The notes under the pieces: generated by a model | Database searches by the model: none | The model's input: only the letters and a program-made list of their open reading frames with translations | Told to the model about the DNA's origin: nothing | Program-made: the position numbers and the translations under genes | Source: an uncultured Actinomycetes bacterium | GTDB lineage: Bacteria > Actinomycetota > Actinomycetes > Mycobacteriales > Mycobacteriaceae | DNA: 64,000 nt | Assembly (NCBI GenBank): GCA_903884065.1 | Contig: CAISDL010000042.1 | Span: 1 to 64,000 of the forward strand | Direction of reading: 5' to 3' | Shown here: one piece after another, positions 56,429 to 64,000 of the stretch | How positions within the stretch are numbered: position 1 is the stretch's first letter | How the letters are laid out: each line of letters opens with the position of its first letter

Positions 56429-56630
56429 TCCGATCAGGCCGCTGCGCTTACCGGTCAACCAGATCAGCCGACGCGATCCGCGCCGGCAGACCGCGCGACT
56501 CCGGGCCGCTCAGCGCGGCTTGCAGGTTCACCTCGGTCGCACCAGCGCGGGCCGGCATGACGGGCGTCCCCCACTCACTCGACGACCGGTATCGCCAAAG
56601 TCGTTGCCATCGAGGCTAATTGCGTCGGAT
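56429..56630. other. 202-base spacer between convergent genes, no supported gene
   Basis: A 36-codon minus-strand frame from ATG 56561 to TAA 56452 (LQAALSGPESRGLPARIASA) looks coding-like but has no recognised homologue and could be the tail of a lost gene. Nothing else is visible. It lies where the menB-containing interval of M. tuberculosis has been rearranged. Confidence 0.35.
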
Positions 56631-57773
56631 TCACGCGCTCCGCATGGCGTGAATCCGTCGGCGACTGGGCGCACGCACTGCATCGTAGTGGCCGAGAAGT
56701 TGATCGCAGATCCGCGGCCAACTGCGGTTGACCACGCTTCGCCGGGCAGCAAGCGAGTACCGGGGCCGTTGTCCGAGCAGGTGATCGACGGACCGGGACA
56801 GCCCGGATTCGAAGTCCGCGATCGGCAGCAGGATGCCCGTGCGGAAGGGCGCCACAAGGTCGCGGGGGCCGCCCGCATCCGGCGCGATGACCGGGACGCC
56901 GGAAGCCAGCGCTTCCTGCACAGCCTGGCAGAACGTCTCATGCTCGCCGGGATGGACGAACACGTCCATGCTGGCGTAGGCGGCCGCGAGTTGTGGACCG
57001 TGGAGGGCGCCGGTGAAAACCGCCGCGGGCATGAGCTTGTGTAGCTTGTGCTTCTCAATACCGTCCCCGACGACCACCACCTGAAGGTCGTGGCGCCGCG
57101 CGACGACCGCCAGCCGACCGACATGCTTCTCCGGCGCCAGTCGGCCGACGAAGCCGATGATGGGCCGGCCATGCGGTGACCACTGCTTGCGGAGGGACTC
57201 ACTGCGAGCCGAGGGTACGAAGCCGTTCAAGTCAACGCCTCGCGCCCAATGGTGCACGCGGGGAATGTCTTTCGCCCGCAACGTGTCGATGGCGGCCGTC
57301 GATGGGGCCAGCGTCCGGTCGGCCAGCGAGTGCAGGTGGCGCAGCCATGCCCAGGCCGCCGGAGCCGCAAAGGGCACCCCGTAGCTGTGAGCGAGTCCGG
57401 CGACATCGGTCTGATACACCGCGACGGTCGGGATTCCGAGTCGTCGTGCCGCGAGCAGGCCGCCGTAGCCCAGTAGTGCCGGCGATGCCAGATGTACGAC
57501 GTGGGGCTCGAATCCGCGAAGGATGCGCAGGATCTCGGGCCGGGGCACGCCCAGTGGCAGGGAGGTCACGGCGGGAAACATCCGGGACGGAACCCGGTGT
57601 ATCCGTATGCCGTCGTACAGGCGATCCGCGGGCGGCTCACCACGCGGGTTGTCGGGAGCGATGACGAGGGTCTCGTGCCCGGTTCGGCGCAGATGCTCAA
57701 GCACCCGTAGCACCGAATTGGACACACCGTTGACGTGGGGCAGGAATGACTCGGCGACTATTGCGACGCGCAC
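56631..57773 (-). CDS. mgtA: GDP-mannose-dependent alpha-mannosyltransferase MgtA
   Basis: The 380-aa GT4 enzyme adds mannose to glucuronosyl-diacylglycerol (Gl-A to ManGl-A) and was once named PimB. N-terminal [34 protein letters not shown], and the EX7E motif in [18 protein letters not shown] are typical. Orthologue of Rv0557, which in M. tuberculosis lies between the DUF3592 gene and menG. Here it lies about 10 kb away, between a HAD gene and the SDR gene. The product feeds membrane glycolipids and possibly lipomannan-like polymers. Confidence 0.9.
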   Translation of the reverse strand: MRVAIVAESFLPHVNGVSNSVLRVLEHLRRTGHETLVIAPDNPRGEPPADRLYDGIRIHRVPSRMFPAVTSLPLGVPRPEILRILRGFEPHVVHLASPALLGYGGLLAARRLGIPTVAVYQTDVAGLAHSYGVPFAAPAAWAWLRHLHSLADRTLAPSTAAIDTLRAKDIPRVHHWARGVDLNGFVPSARSESLRKQWSPHGRPIIGFVGRLAPEKHVGRLAVVARRHDLQVVVVGDGIEKHKLHKLMPAAVFTGALHGPQLAAAYASMDVFVHPGEHETFCQAVQEALASGVPVIAPDAGGPRDLVAPFRTGILLPIADFESGLSRSVDHLLGQRPRYSLAARRSVVNRSWPRICDQLLGHYDAVRAPSRRRIHAMRSA

Positions 57774-57898
57774 GGTTCCAGACTGAGTCCGAAGGGTTTC
57801 GGCGAGGTTGCGACTCCGGGTACTCCAGCCGTCGATCCGCCGACTAATCAGTCGAGCAGTCAGTCCGGCAGCCTCATCCCGCGTCGGCTATAGACTTC

Positions 57899-58768
57899 GT
57901 GACCGTGAATCCTCTGCGCCGCAAGCTCACCGAGGCGATCGCCATGGCGGGTATGCGTCCGCCATTGCGTATGCCAGCCCGCACGCGAATCAAGTTGGAC
58001 GGCAAGCGGGTCCTGGTCACCGGTGCCTCGTCGGGTATCGGCGAGGCGGGTGCGGAGCGATTCGCCGCCGAGGGTGCGGAGGTCATCGTCGTCGCCCGCC
58101 GGGCTGACCTGCTCGACGACCTGGTAACGCGCATTGCCGAGGCCGGCGGCACGGCCACCGCGATCCCGTGCGATCTGGCCGATCTCGACGCCGTCGAGGC
58201 CCTGGCCGACACCGTTGAACAGCGGTTCGGCGGCGTGGACATTCTGGTCAACAACGCCGGGCGGTCCATCCGTCGGCCGCTGGCTGAATCCCTGGACCGA
58301 TGGCATGACGTCGAGCGGACGATGACGCTGAACTACTACTCGCCGCTGCGACTGATCCGCGGCCTGGCTCCGGGCATGATCGAACGCGGCGACGGGCACA
58401 TCATCAACGTGGCGACCTGGGGCGTGCTCAGCGAGGCCTCCCCCCTGTTCGGTGTCTACAACGCGTCGAAGGCCGCATTGAGCGCGGTGAGCCGGGTCAT
58501 CGAGACCGAATGGGCGCGCGCCGGGGTTCACTCGACCACGCTGTACTACCCCCTGGTGGCCACCCCGATGATCGCACCCACCAAGGCCTACACCGGCATG
58601 CCGGCGCTGAGTTCGGCCGAAGCCGCACAATGGATGATCGACGCCGCCCGGCACCGCCCGGTGCGCATCGCCCCGCGGTTCGGAGTCAGCGCCCGAGCGC
58701 TCGATGTCGTCGCCCCCGGAGTGCTGAATGCGGTACTCAAGCGTCAACGCATGCAGCCGACGAAGTAG
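57899..58768 (+). CDS. SDR-family oxidoreductase
   Basis: The 289-aa product has VTGASSGIGEAG, NNAGRSIRRPL, and the catalytic Tyr-x-x-x-Lys in YNASKAALS. It looks like the Rv0547c-type dehydrogenase, with an N-terminal extension of about 30 residues before the first strand. GTG 57899 is chosen, and a GTG at 57905 is also possible. Adjacent to the VOC gene, as in M. tuberculosis. Substrate unknown. Confidence 0.88.
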   Translation: MTVNPLRRKLTEAIAMAGMRPPLRMPARTRIKLDGKRVLVTGASSGIGEAGAERFAAEGAEVIVVARRADLLDDLVTRIAEAGGTATAIPCDLADLDAVEALADTVEQRFGGVDILVNNAGRSIRRPLAESLDRWHDVERTMTLNYYSPLRLIRGLAPGMIERGDGHIINVATWGVLSEASPLFGVYNASKAALSAVSRVIETEWARAGVHSTTLYYPLVATPMIAPTKAYTGMPALSSAEAAQWMIDAARHRPVRIAPRFGVSARALDVVAPGVLNAVLKRQRMQPTK

Positions 58769-58773
58769 CGCCC

Positions 58774-59160
58774 ATGGAGATCCTCGCCAGCCGGATGCTG
58801 CTGCGGCCCGCCGACTACCAACGTTCACTCGCCTTTTACCGGGATGCCCTTGGACTGGCGATCGCACGCGAATATCCCGGCGGCACAGTCTTCTTCGCGG
58901 GACAGTCATTGATCGAGCTGGCCGGTCACGGCGGAGGGGCCGACGCCGTCGGCAGCTTCCCCGGTGCGCTGTGGCTGCAGGTCCGTGACGTCTACGCCGC
59001 CCAGGATGAGCTGCGGCAGCGCGGAGTGGCGATCGCACGCGAAGCCCGCCAGGAACCCTGGACGCTGCACGAGATGCATGTCGAAGACCCGGACGGGATC
59101 ACGTTGATCTTTGTGCAGGTGCCTGAGAACCACCCGTTGCGCCGTGACAGTCGGGGCTAG
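58774..59160 (+). CDS. VOC (glyoxalase/bleomycin-resistance) superfamily protein
   Basis: The 128-aa product starts at ATG 58774, 5 bases after the SDR stop. It has two beta-alpha-beta-beta-beta modules: MLLRPADYQRSLAFYRDALG opens the first and HEMHVEDPDGITLIF ends the second. Corresponds to Rv0546c. The metal-ligand set is not complete by eye, so lyase activity is uncertain. Confidence 0.85.
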   Translation: MEILASRMLLRPADYQRSLAFYRDALGLAIAREYPGGTVFFAGQSLIELAGHGGGADAVGSFPGALWLQVRDVYAAQDELRQRGVAIAREARQEPWTLHEMHVEDPDGITLIFVQVPENHPLRRDSRG

Positions 59161-59187
59161 ATACCCGAACCGATGGGCCGCCCTTGG

Positions 59188-59499
59188 TCAGCGACCGTCT
59201 TCCAGCGGCCAGCCGACCGAGGCGAGTCGACCGGCGACCTGCCGCATCTCCTCGGGATTGGGTTCCTTCTCGATGACCTCGTGGATCGCGTCACGGATCT
59301 GCTGCTCGGTCACGGGGGTGTCTGCGTCGGTACGGCGGACAATGGTCCGCGCCGCCTTGACCACTTCCTCCTCGGACAATGAGCGCATGAGCAGCGCCAG
59401 CAGAGGGAAGTAGTCCTTCGGCGGGACCCCCTGCGGATAGCCGTCGTGGAGCCATCCCACGACGTTGTCGACGAAGCCTTCGTGGTGCTCGACAGACAT
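59188..59499 (-). CDS. DUF3349 protein (first copy)
   Basis: This 103-aa small helical protein includes WLHDGYPQGVPPKDYFPLLA and RDAIHEVIEKEPNPEEMRQV, and ends GWPLEDGR. DUF3349 is an actinobacterial family of unknown function (Rv0543c structure solved). A second copy is encoded at 61319, beyond pitA, with the same GYPxGVPxxDYxPxLAL pattern. Co-directional with the small membrane protein gene and pitA upstream (9-base gap). Confidence 0.88.
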   Translation of the reverse strand: MSVEHHEGFVDNVVGWLHDGYPQGVPPKDYFPLLALLMRSLSEEEVVKAARTIVRRTDADTPVTEQQIRDAIHEVIEKEPNPEEMRQVAGRLASVGWPLEDGR

Positions 59500-59508
59500 T
59501 TCCCTACC

Positions 59509-59793
59509 TCACTTCTTCGGGAGCATGGGGAACAGATCGACCCCAAAGTGGTGGATGATCGTCGACCGGGTGATCCATGCGACCGCGGTGACGATGACGA
59601 AGGCGACAAACAGGAACAACAGAATCCCGACCAGTTTCAGCGCTGGATTCGGCTTGTGGACGACGTGGTCGGCTTCCTCGCCGCCGGCCCCGAATGAGTA
59701 GGCCAGCATCCCCGTCGCGAACAGCGCAGGCAAGCCAGCGCCCAGGATGAGCCCTACGACGAGCACTTTGAAAATCGACTCCAGATAATGCAT
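59509..59793 (-). CDS. small membrane protein, Rv0544c-like
   Basis: The 94-aa product has two hydrophobic segments (about 8-35 and 50-75) and a charged linker. It lies between pitA (14 bases upstream) and the DUF3349 gene. Such a small protein next to PitA is conserved in mycobacteria (Rv0544c), suggesting an accessory subunit, but there is no direct evidence. Confidence 0.75.
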   Translation of the reverse strand: MHYLESIFKVLVVGLILGAGLPALFATGMLAYSFGAGGEEADHVVHKPNPALKLVGILLFLFVAFVIVTAVAWITRSTIIHHFGVDLFPMLPKK

Positions 59794-59807
59794 CAGCGCG
59801 TCCCCTC

Positions 59808-61082
59808 TCAGACCGGGGTCTTCGGTTGTGGAACCTTGGGCAGCCTCGGGCTCGTCTTGGCAAGCTGTGCGTCGCGAACGTCAGCCGGCACAACGGAATT
59901 CGTCGTCTCGTCCCAATCGGCGTTGACGTTGCTGTGGTCGACCTTCTGCTGCTGAGCCCGCCACCACATGTATGCGGATGCGGCCACGAGTATCACGAAG
60001 ATGACGCCGTCGCCGGCCAGTCGCGAACCGGTGACGTCCTTGATCACGTAGGACAGCCAGTACGAGAGCGCACCCACCAGAGCGGCAGCCGGCAGGGTGA
60101 CCAGCCACGCAACGGCCATCCGGCCGGCGACCGCCCAGCGCACCTGTGCACCGGGCTTGCCGACGCCGCTGCCGAGTATCGATCCGGTGGCGACGTGGGT
60201 GGTGGACAGCGCCATGCCCGCGGCACTGGAGCTGAGGATGATCGCTGCCGATGAGGCTTCCGCGGCCAGACCCTGCGGCGACTCGATCTCCACCAGCCCC
60301 TTCCCCAGAGTCCGGATGACCCGCCAACCGCCGAGATAGGTGCCCAGGCCGATGGCTAACGCGCAACTGGCGATGATCCAGATCGGCAGGCCGTCGTTCT
60401 TCACGTCACCGGTCAGATGCCCCGTGGTGATCAGCGCCAGGGCGATCACACCCATGGTCTTCTGCGCGTCGTTGGTGCCGTGCGCCAGTGCGACCAGCGA
60501 CGCCGTCGCGATCTGCCCCCAGCGGAAACCTGCTTCCCGACGGCGGTGCAGCACTTTCCGGGTGATGCGGTAGACCAGCCAGGTTCCGCATGCGGCGACC
60601 AGGCCGGCGATCAGGGGCGCGGCCACCGCGGGGATGAGCACCTTCTGGGTGACCCCCGGCCAGTTGACGCCTCTCAACCCGAGCGCGGCCAGGCCGGCGC
60701 CGATCAATCCGCCGAACAGTGCGTGCGACGAACTCGACGGTATGCCGAACAGCCACGTCAGCAGGTTCCACAGGATGCCACCGATCAAGCCCGCGAAGAT
60801 GATCGTCAGGCCCATCGAAGCGTCAATACCCGGCAGCAATTGTCCAGTTTTCGAGTCCTGGACTTTCAAGACCGACGTCGTGACGGTGACCGCAACCTCG
60901 ACCGACAAAAAGGCGCCGACGAGATTGAGGATCCCGGCCAGCAGCACCGCGGTCTTGGGCTTCAGCGCACCGGTGGCGATGGATGTCGCCATGGCGTTCC
61001 CGGTGTCGTGGAAGCCGTTAGTGAAGTCGAACGCCAACGCAGTGGCGATCAACAGCACCAAGATGATCATCTCTGTGCCCAT
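59808..61082 (-). CDS. pitA: low-affinity inorganic phosphate transporter PitA
   Basis: The 424-aa metal-phosphate:H+ symporter has about ten helices. The repeated signature is visible as ALAFDFTNGFHDTGNAMATS near the N-terminus and LVALAHGTNDAQKTMGVIAL in the second half. ATG 61082 (MGTEMIILVLL) is preferred over 61181 because the first helix starts there. Orthologue of Rv0545c. Confidence 0.93.
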   Translation of the reverse strand: MGTEMIILVLLIATALAFDFTNGFHDTGNAMATSIATGALKPKTAVLLAGILNLVGAFLSVEVAVTVTTSVLKVQDSKTGQLLPGIDASMGLTIIFAGLIGGILWNLLTWLFGIPSSSSHALFGGLIGAGLAALGLRGVNWPGVTQKVLIPAVAAPLIAGLVAACGTWLVYRITRKVLHRRREAGFRWGQIATASLVALAHGTNDAQKTMGVIALALITTGHLTGDVKNDGLPIWIIASCALAIGLGTYLGGWRVIRTLGKGLVEIESPQGLAAEASSAAIILSSSAAGMALSTTHVATGSILGSGVGKPGAQVRWAVAGRMAVAWLVTLPAAALVGALSYWLSYVIKDVTGSRLAGDGVIFVILVAASAYMWWRAQQQKVDHSNVNADWDETTNSVVPADVRDAQLAKTSPRLPKVPQPKTPV

Positions 61083-61318
61083 GCGGTCATTCTGCGGCCC
61101 TCGTATGAGATTTGGCCAATTACCGACATAGTGGTGACCTTGGTCCACCAGCGCGTTTACTTGACTCGCCGAGGAGTTCATCCGCCGTTCACGATCCGTA
61201 CTCTGAAGGTTCGCTGTCAGCGGCCACTACCGGCCTATCGATGCCGCCGCGCCGCCGCTGTTGCCCCTAAGATCGGACGCAGCCGGGCGGCCACTCCAGC
61301 CCGGACGGAGGTGACGCG

Positions 61319-61621
61319 GTGAACCGATTTCTCACCACCATCGTGACGTGGCTTCGGGCCGGTTACCCCAACGGCGTCCCGCAGAACGACTACCTCCCCA
61401 TCCTGGCTCTACTCTCCCGTCGGCTCACCGCCGACGAGATCATCGAGGTCGCGCGTCAGCTTCGAAATCTTCCCCGCCCGGACTTCATCGACGTCGGCGC
61501 CGAGATCCTGCGCATCACCGACCAACTGCCCAAGCCCTCGGAAGTGGAGCGGGTACGCGCCAAACTGGCCGCCTTCGGCTGGCCGCTGGACAACCCGCGC
61601 GACGCCGAGGAGATCGGATAG
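61319..61621 (+). CDS. DUF3349 protein (second copy, Rv0543c-like)
   Basis: The 100-aa product starts at GTG 61319 behind GGAGGTGACGCG. It has GYPNGVPQNDYLPILALLSR, a helical core and a GWPLDNP ending. Next to menE, as is Rv0543c next to Rv0542c, so this is the orthologue and the copy at 59188 a paralogue. Its stop (TAG 61619-61621) overlaps the likely menE start. Confidence 0.9.
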   Translation: MNRFLTTIVTWLRAGYPNGVPQNDYLPILALLSRRLTADEIIEVARQLRNLPRPDFIDVGAEILRITDQLPKPSEVERVRAKLAAFGWPLDNPRDAEEIG

Positions 61622-62799
61622 CCACCCTGCGAGCGCTGGTCATCCCGCCGGGGCCGTCGGCGTTGTCACTCCTGGCGGCACTGGACGGTGTCCTGGACGG
61701 CCGCGACGGAGCGTTTGTTCCGATTCCCGCCGGCGACCTGCGCGAGGCCGACCTGCTCACAACGGCGCTGCGGGTCGGCGAAGAGATCGACGACGAGATC
61801 GCCCTGGTGGTCAGCACCTCGGGAACCACCGGCATCCCCAAAGGGGCGCTGCTGACGCCGGCTGCGCTGATCGCCGGCGCCTCGGCCAGCCACGACCGCC
61901 TGGGCGGCCCGGGTACCTGGCTGCTGGCACTTCCGACCCACCACATCGCCGGCATGCAGGTTGTGATCCGCAGCGCGCTCGCCGGGACGGTACCGGTGGA
62001 GCTGGATCTCACCGGTGGTTTCGACACCACCCAATTGCCAAGGGCGATAGGCCAACTGGGCTCCGGTAGGCGCTACACCTCACTGGTGGCCAATCAGTTG
62101 GCCAAGGCCCTTGCCGACCCGCCGGCCGCCGCCGCCCTGGCCGAACTCGATGCGGTCCTGCTCGGAGGCGGCCCGGCGCCGCGGCCGGTGCTCGTCGCAG
62201 CGGCGCGGGCCGGAATCGCGGTGGTACGCACGTACGGCTCCAGCGAGACCGCCGGCGGCTGTGTCTATGACGGGCTGCCACTGGACGGCGTGGAGGTGCG
62301 CGTCGACGAGGCCGACCCGGATGGGCAGGGCCGCATCGCGATCGGCGGGACCACGTTGGCCACGGGGTACCGGAACCCGCCGTCAACCGGGCCAGACCCG
62401 TTCGCCCAGCCAGGCTGGTTCCGCACCGACGACCTGGGCGTGTTCGACGAAGCCGGGCGACTGGCGGTGCTCGGCCGAACCGACGAGGCGATCAGTACCG
62501 GCGGACTGACCGTCATGCCCGGACCGGTGGAGGCGGTGCTCAGCCGCCACCCCGCCGTCGCGGAGTGCGCGGTGTTCGGCGTTGCCGACGACCGGCTGGG
62601 TCAACGGGTGGCGGCGGCGGTGGTCGCCGTGGACTCGGCACGACCGACTGCGGCGGAGTTGCGTGAATTCGTGGCCGAGGCCCTGGACCGCACCGCCGCG
62701 CCGCGCGAGGTCCACTTCGTGACCGAACTGCCCCGCCGCGGCATCGGCAAAGTCGATCGCCGGTCGTTGCGTGCCCGGTTCGGCATGACGAAACCATGA
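61618..62799 (+). CDS. menE: o-succinylbenzoate--CoA ligase
   Basis: This roughly 393-aa AMP-binding enzyme forms o-succinylbenzoyl-CoA. VVSTSGTTGIPKGALL, YGSSETAGG, the hinge FRTDDLGVFDEAGRLAVLGR and the catalytic Lys in RRGIGKVDRRSLR are present. The start is unclear. No ATG or GTG is in frame before conserved sequence. An ATA at 61618 lies five bases after GAGGAG (61607-61612) and overlaps the preceding stop; CTG 61627 and TTG 61663 are alternatives. ORF identity is secure, the start is not. Confidence 0.88.
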   Translation: MATLRALVIPPGPSALSLLAALDGVLDGRDGAFVPIPAGDLREADLLTTALRVGEEIDDEIALVVSTSGTTGIPKGALLTPAALIAGASASHDRLGGPGTWLLALPTHHIAGMQVVIRSALAGTVPVELDLTGGFDTTQLPRAIGQLGSGRRYTSLVANQLAKALADPPAAAALAELDAVLLGGGPAPRPVLVAAARAGIAVVRTYGSSETAGGCVYDGLPLDGVEVRVDEADPDGQGRIAIGGTTLATGYRNPPSTGPDPFAQPGWFRTDDLGVFDEAGRLAVLGRTDEAISTGGLTVMPGPVEAVLSRHPAVAECAVFGVADDRLGQRVAAAVVAVDSARPTAAELREFVAEALDRTAAPREVHFVTELPRRGIGKVDRRSLRARFGMTKP

Positions 62800-62841
62800 C
62801 GACAGCGCAGGTCGAGACACTTCACCATTAGGCTCAGCACC

Positions 62842-63546
62842 ATGAATGCTCGGGTTCTGATCGCCGATGACGATGCCGTTGTGCGCGACGTCGTGCGGCG
62901 CTACCTCGAGCGCGACGGACTAGAGGTGCGGATGGCCGGCGACGGCAACGAAGCACTGCGGGTGCTGGGCACCGAACGGATCGACGTCGCCGTACTCGAC
63001 GTGATGATGCCCGGGCCGAACGGGCTCTCACTGTGCCGAACCCTTCGCCAGGGCGGCGACTACACGGTTCCGGTGATCCTGCTGACCGCGCTGAGCGAGG
63101 AAGACGACCGGATCGCCGGACTTGAAGCCGGTGCCGACGACTACCTGACCAAACCCTTCAGTCCGCGGGAACTGGCGTTGCGGGTGCGCTCGGTGCTGCG
63201 ACGCGCACCCGCCACACCCTCGACAGTGCCACTGGAGATCACCATCGGAGAGCTGCATGTCTCCACGGCGGCCAGGTCGGTCACCGCCGCGGGTGCGCCG
63301 GTCGGCCTGACCAACCGGGAGTTCGATCTGCTGCTGTTCTTCCTCACCCACACCGACACCGTCTTCTCCCGCGAGGAGTTGCTCAAGCGGGTGTGGAACT
63401 GGGACTTCGGCGACCTGTCCACGGTCACGGTGCACGTCAAGCGGTTGCGCTCCAAACTCGGTGACCATCACCGGGTACAGACGGTGTGGGGCCGCGGCTA
63501 CCTGTGGCAGGGGGAGGCCGCCGGCGGTGACCGTGGCTGGGCATGA
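62842..63546 (+). CDS. OmpR/PhoB-family response regulator
   Basis: The 234-aa product has a receiver domain with acidic Asp9/Asp10, phospho-accepting Asp53 in VLDVMMPG, Thr82 and Lys104 in YLTKPFS, followed by a winged-helix DNA-binding domain ([17 protein letters not shown] and [11 protein letters not shown]). The gene is complete and overlaps the start of the histidine kinase. It is not an obvious orthologue of a named M. tuberculosis system. Confidence 0.92.
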   Translation: MNARVLIADDDAVVRDVVRRYLERDGLEVRMAGDGNEALRVLGTERIDVAVLDVMMPGPNGLSLCRTLRQGGDYTVPVILLTALSEEDDRIAGLEAGADDYLTKPFSPRELALRVRSVLRRAPATPSTVPLEITIGELHVSTAARSVTAAGAPVGLTNREFDLLLFFLTHTDTVFSREELLKRVWNWDFGDLSTVTVHVKRLRSKLGDHHRVQTVWGRGYLWQGEAAGGDRGWA

Positions 63547-64000
63547 CCTGAGCTCGATCGCACTGCTCGCGCTCGCCGGCTCACTTCCGGTAGTGCTGAT
63601 CGGCGGGCTGGTCATCCGGCTTGCACGGTCCTGGTCGATCACCGTCAGCATGGTCGCGCTGGTGCTGATACCCACGCTGGCGACGCTTGCCGGTGTGTTC
63701 AGCGCCAGCCGCTTCATGACCGACGCAGCGTTCCGGACCATCGCCGTGGTGTTGCTGGTCGTGGCCGTGGTAACCCTGCCCGCCGCGGTGATGCTGGCGA
63801 GATATCAGGCCCGAAGAACGGTGTGGGATCAGGAGATTCAAGACGCCGAACGGGCCGCTGAGCAGTCGCGCCGACAACTGGTCGCCTTCGTCAGCCACGA
63901 TCTGCGCACCCCACTGGCCGGCATCCGGGCCCTGTCCGAGGCGATCGCGGACGGGATCGTCCACGACGACGAGGTGCGCGTGCAGGCCAAGCGCATCGAG
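63527..64000 (+). CDS. sensor histidine kinase, truncated by the window end
   Basis: GTG 63527 follows GGGGAGG (63511-63517) by nine bases and overlaps the response-regulator end by 20 bases. The 158 visible codons encode three membrane helices (about 8-31, 36-60 and 70-91), with almost no sensor domain, then a short coiled linker and the HisKA box [20 protein letters not shown] with phospho-acceptor His124. The ATPase domain lies outside the window. It probably pairs with the regulator encoded at 62842. Confidence 0.9.
   Translation, partial: MTVAGHDLSSIALLALAGSLPVVLIGGLVIRLARSWSITVSMVALVLIPTLATLAGVFSASRFMTDAAFRTIAVVLLVVAVVTLPAAVMLARYQARRTVWDQEIQDAERAAEQSRRQLVAFVSHDLRTPLAGIRALSEAIADGIVHDDEVRVQAKRIE

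Overview
The window is from a Mycobacteriaceae chromosome, most likely an environmental or fast-growing Mycobacterium (Mycolicibacterium) rather than M. tuberculosis. The evidence is gene content and order. tRNA-Thr, tRNA-Met, rpmG, hadA-hadB-hadC, tRNA-Trp, secE, nusG, rplK and rplA are in the order known from M. tuberculosis. So is a menaquinone/lipid block with yajQ, an EthA-like monooxygenase, gpsA, htpX, grcC1, menJ, menG, menD, bpoC, menC, fadD8, an SDR gene, a VOC gene, pitA, DUF3349 genes and menE. Sequences are high in G+C with many GTG/TTG starts.

Left part (1-15967): an accessory surface-glycan island. It opens with the edge of an IS630-type insertion sequence and the decayed 3' end of an initiating sugar-phosphate transferase. 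Then come an Alg14-Alg13 fused glycosyltransferase, a WbpB-like dehydrogenase, a WbpE-like aminotransferase, a WbpD-like acetyltransferase, an O-antigen-polymerase/ligase-like membrane protein, a WbpA-like UDP-GlcNAc 6-dehydrogenase, a WbpP-like 4-epimerase, a GT4 glycosyltransferase, a MurJ/Wzx-type flippase, two methyltransferases, an AsnB-like glutamine amidotransferase and a membrane-anchored EEP-family hydrolase. Together WbpA/B/E/D are predicted to turn UDP-GlcNAc into UDP-2,3-diacetamido-2,3-dideoxy-glucuronic acid, an O-antigen-type sugar not expected in a mycobacterial envelope. The AsnB-like enzyme could amidate the uronic acid. Parts of the island are visibly poorer in G+C (25 of 60 bases at 10981-11040, against 45 of 60 at 29041-29100).

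Central part (16022-36345): the conserved ribosomal/secretion/mycolate-dehydratase operons and three tRNAs, then a phosphatase with an apparent CTG start, an MBL hydrolase, echA3, an SDR, haloalkane dehalogenase, an amino-acid/cation symporter, an L,D-transpeptidase, a DEAD-box helicase with a long leader, DUF5994, a NERD-domain helicase, a tiny protein gene, a membrane protein, a CFA-like methyltransferase, DUF1330, a lipoprotein hydrolase and a GNAT. Two genes here are internal-deletion pseudogenes.

Right part (36346-64000): tRNA-Tyr and yajQ lead into the menaquinone region. Chain synthesis (grcC1), ring synthesis (menD, menC, menE), methylation (menG) and side-chain reduction (menJ) are present, while menB is not in the window. 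Interspersed are a thiol peroxidase, acyl-CoA ligases, an MFS exporter, the mannosyltransferase mgtA in an unusual position, and phosphate transporter pitA flanked by two DUF3349 genes. The window ends in an OmpR-type response regulator and a truncated histidine kinase. No rRNA, CRISPR array or prophage was seen.
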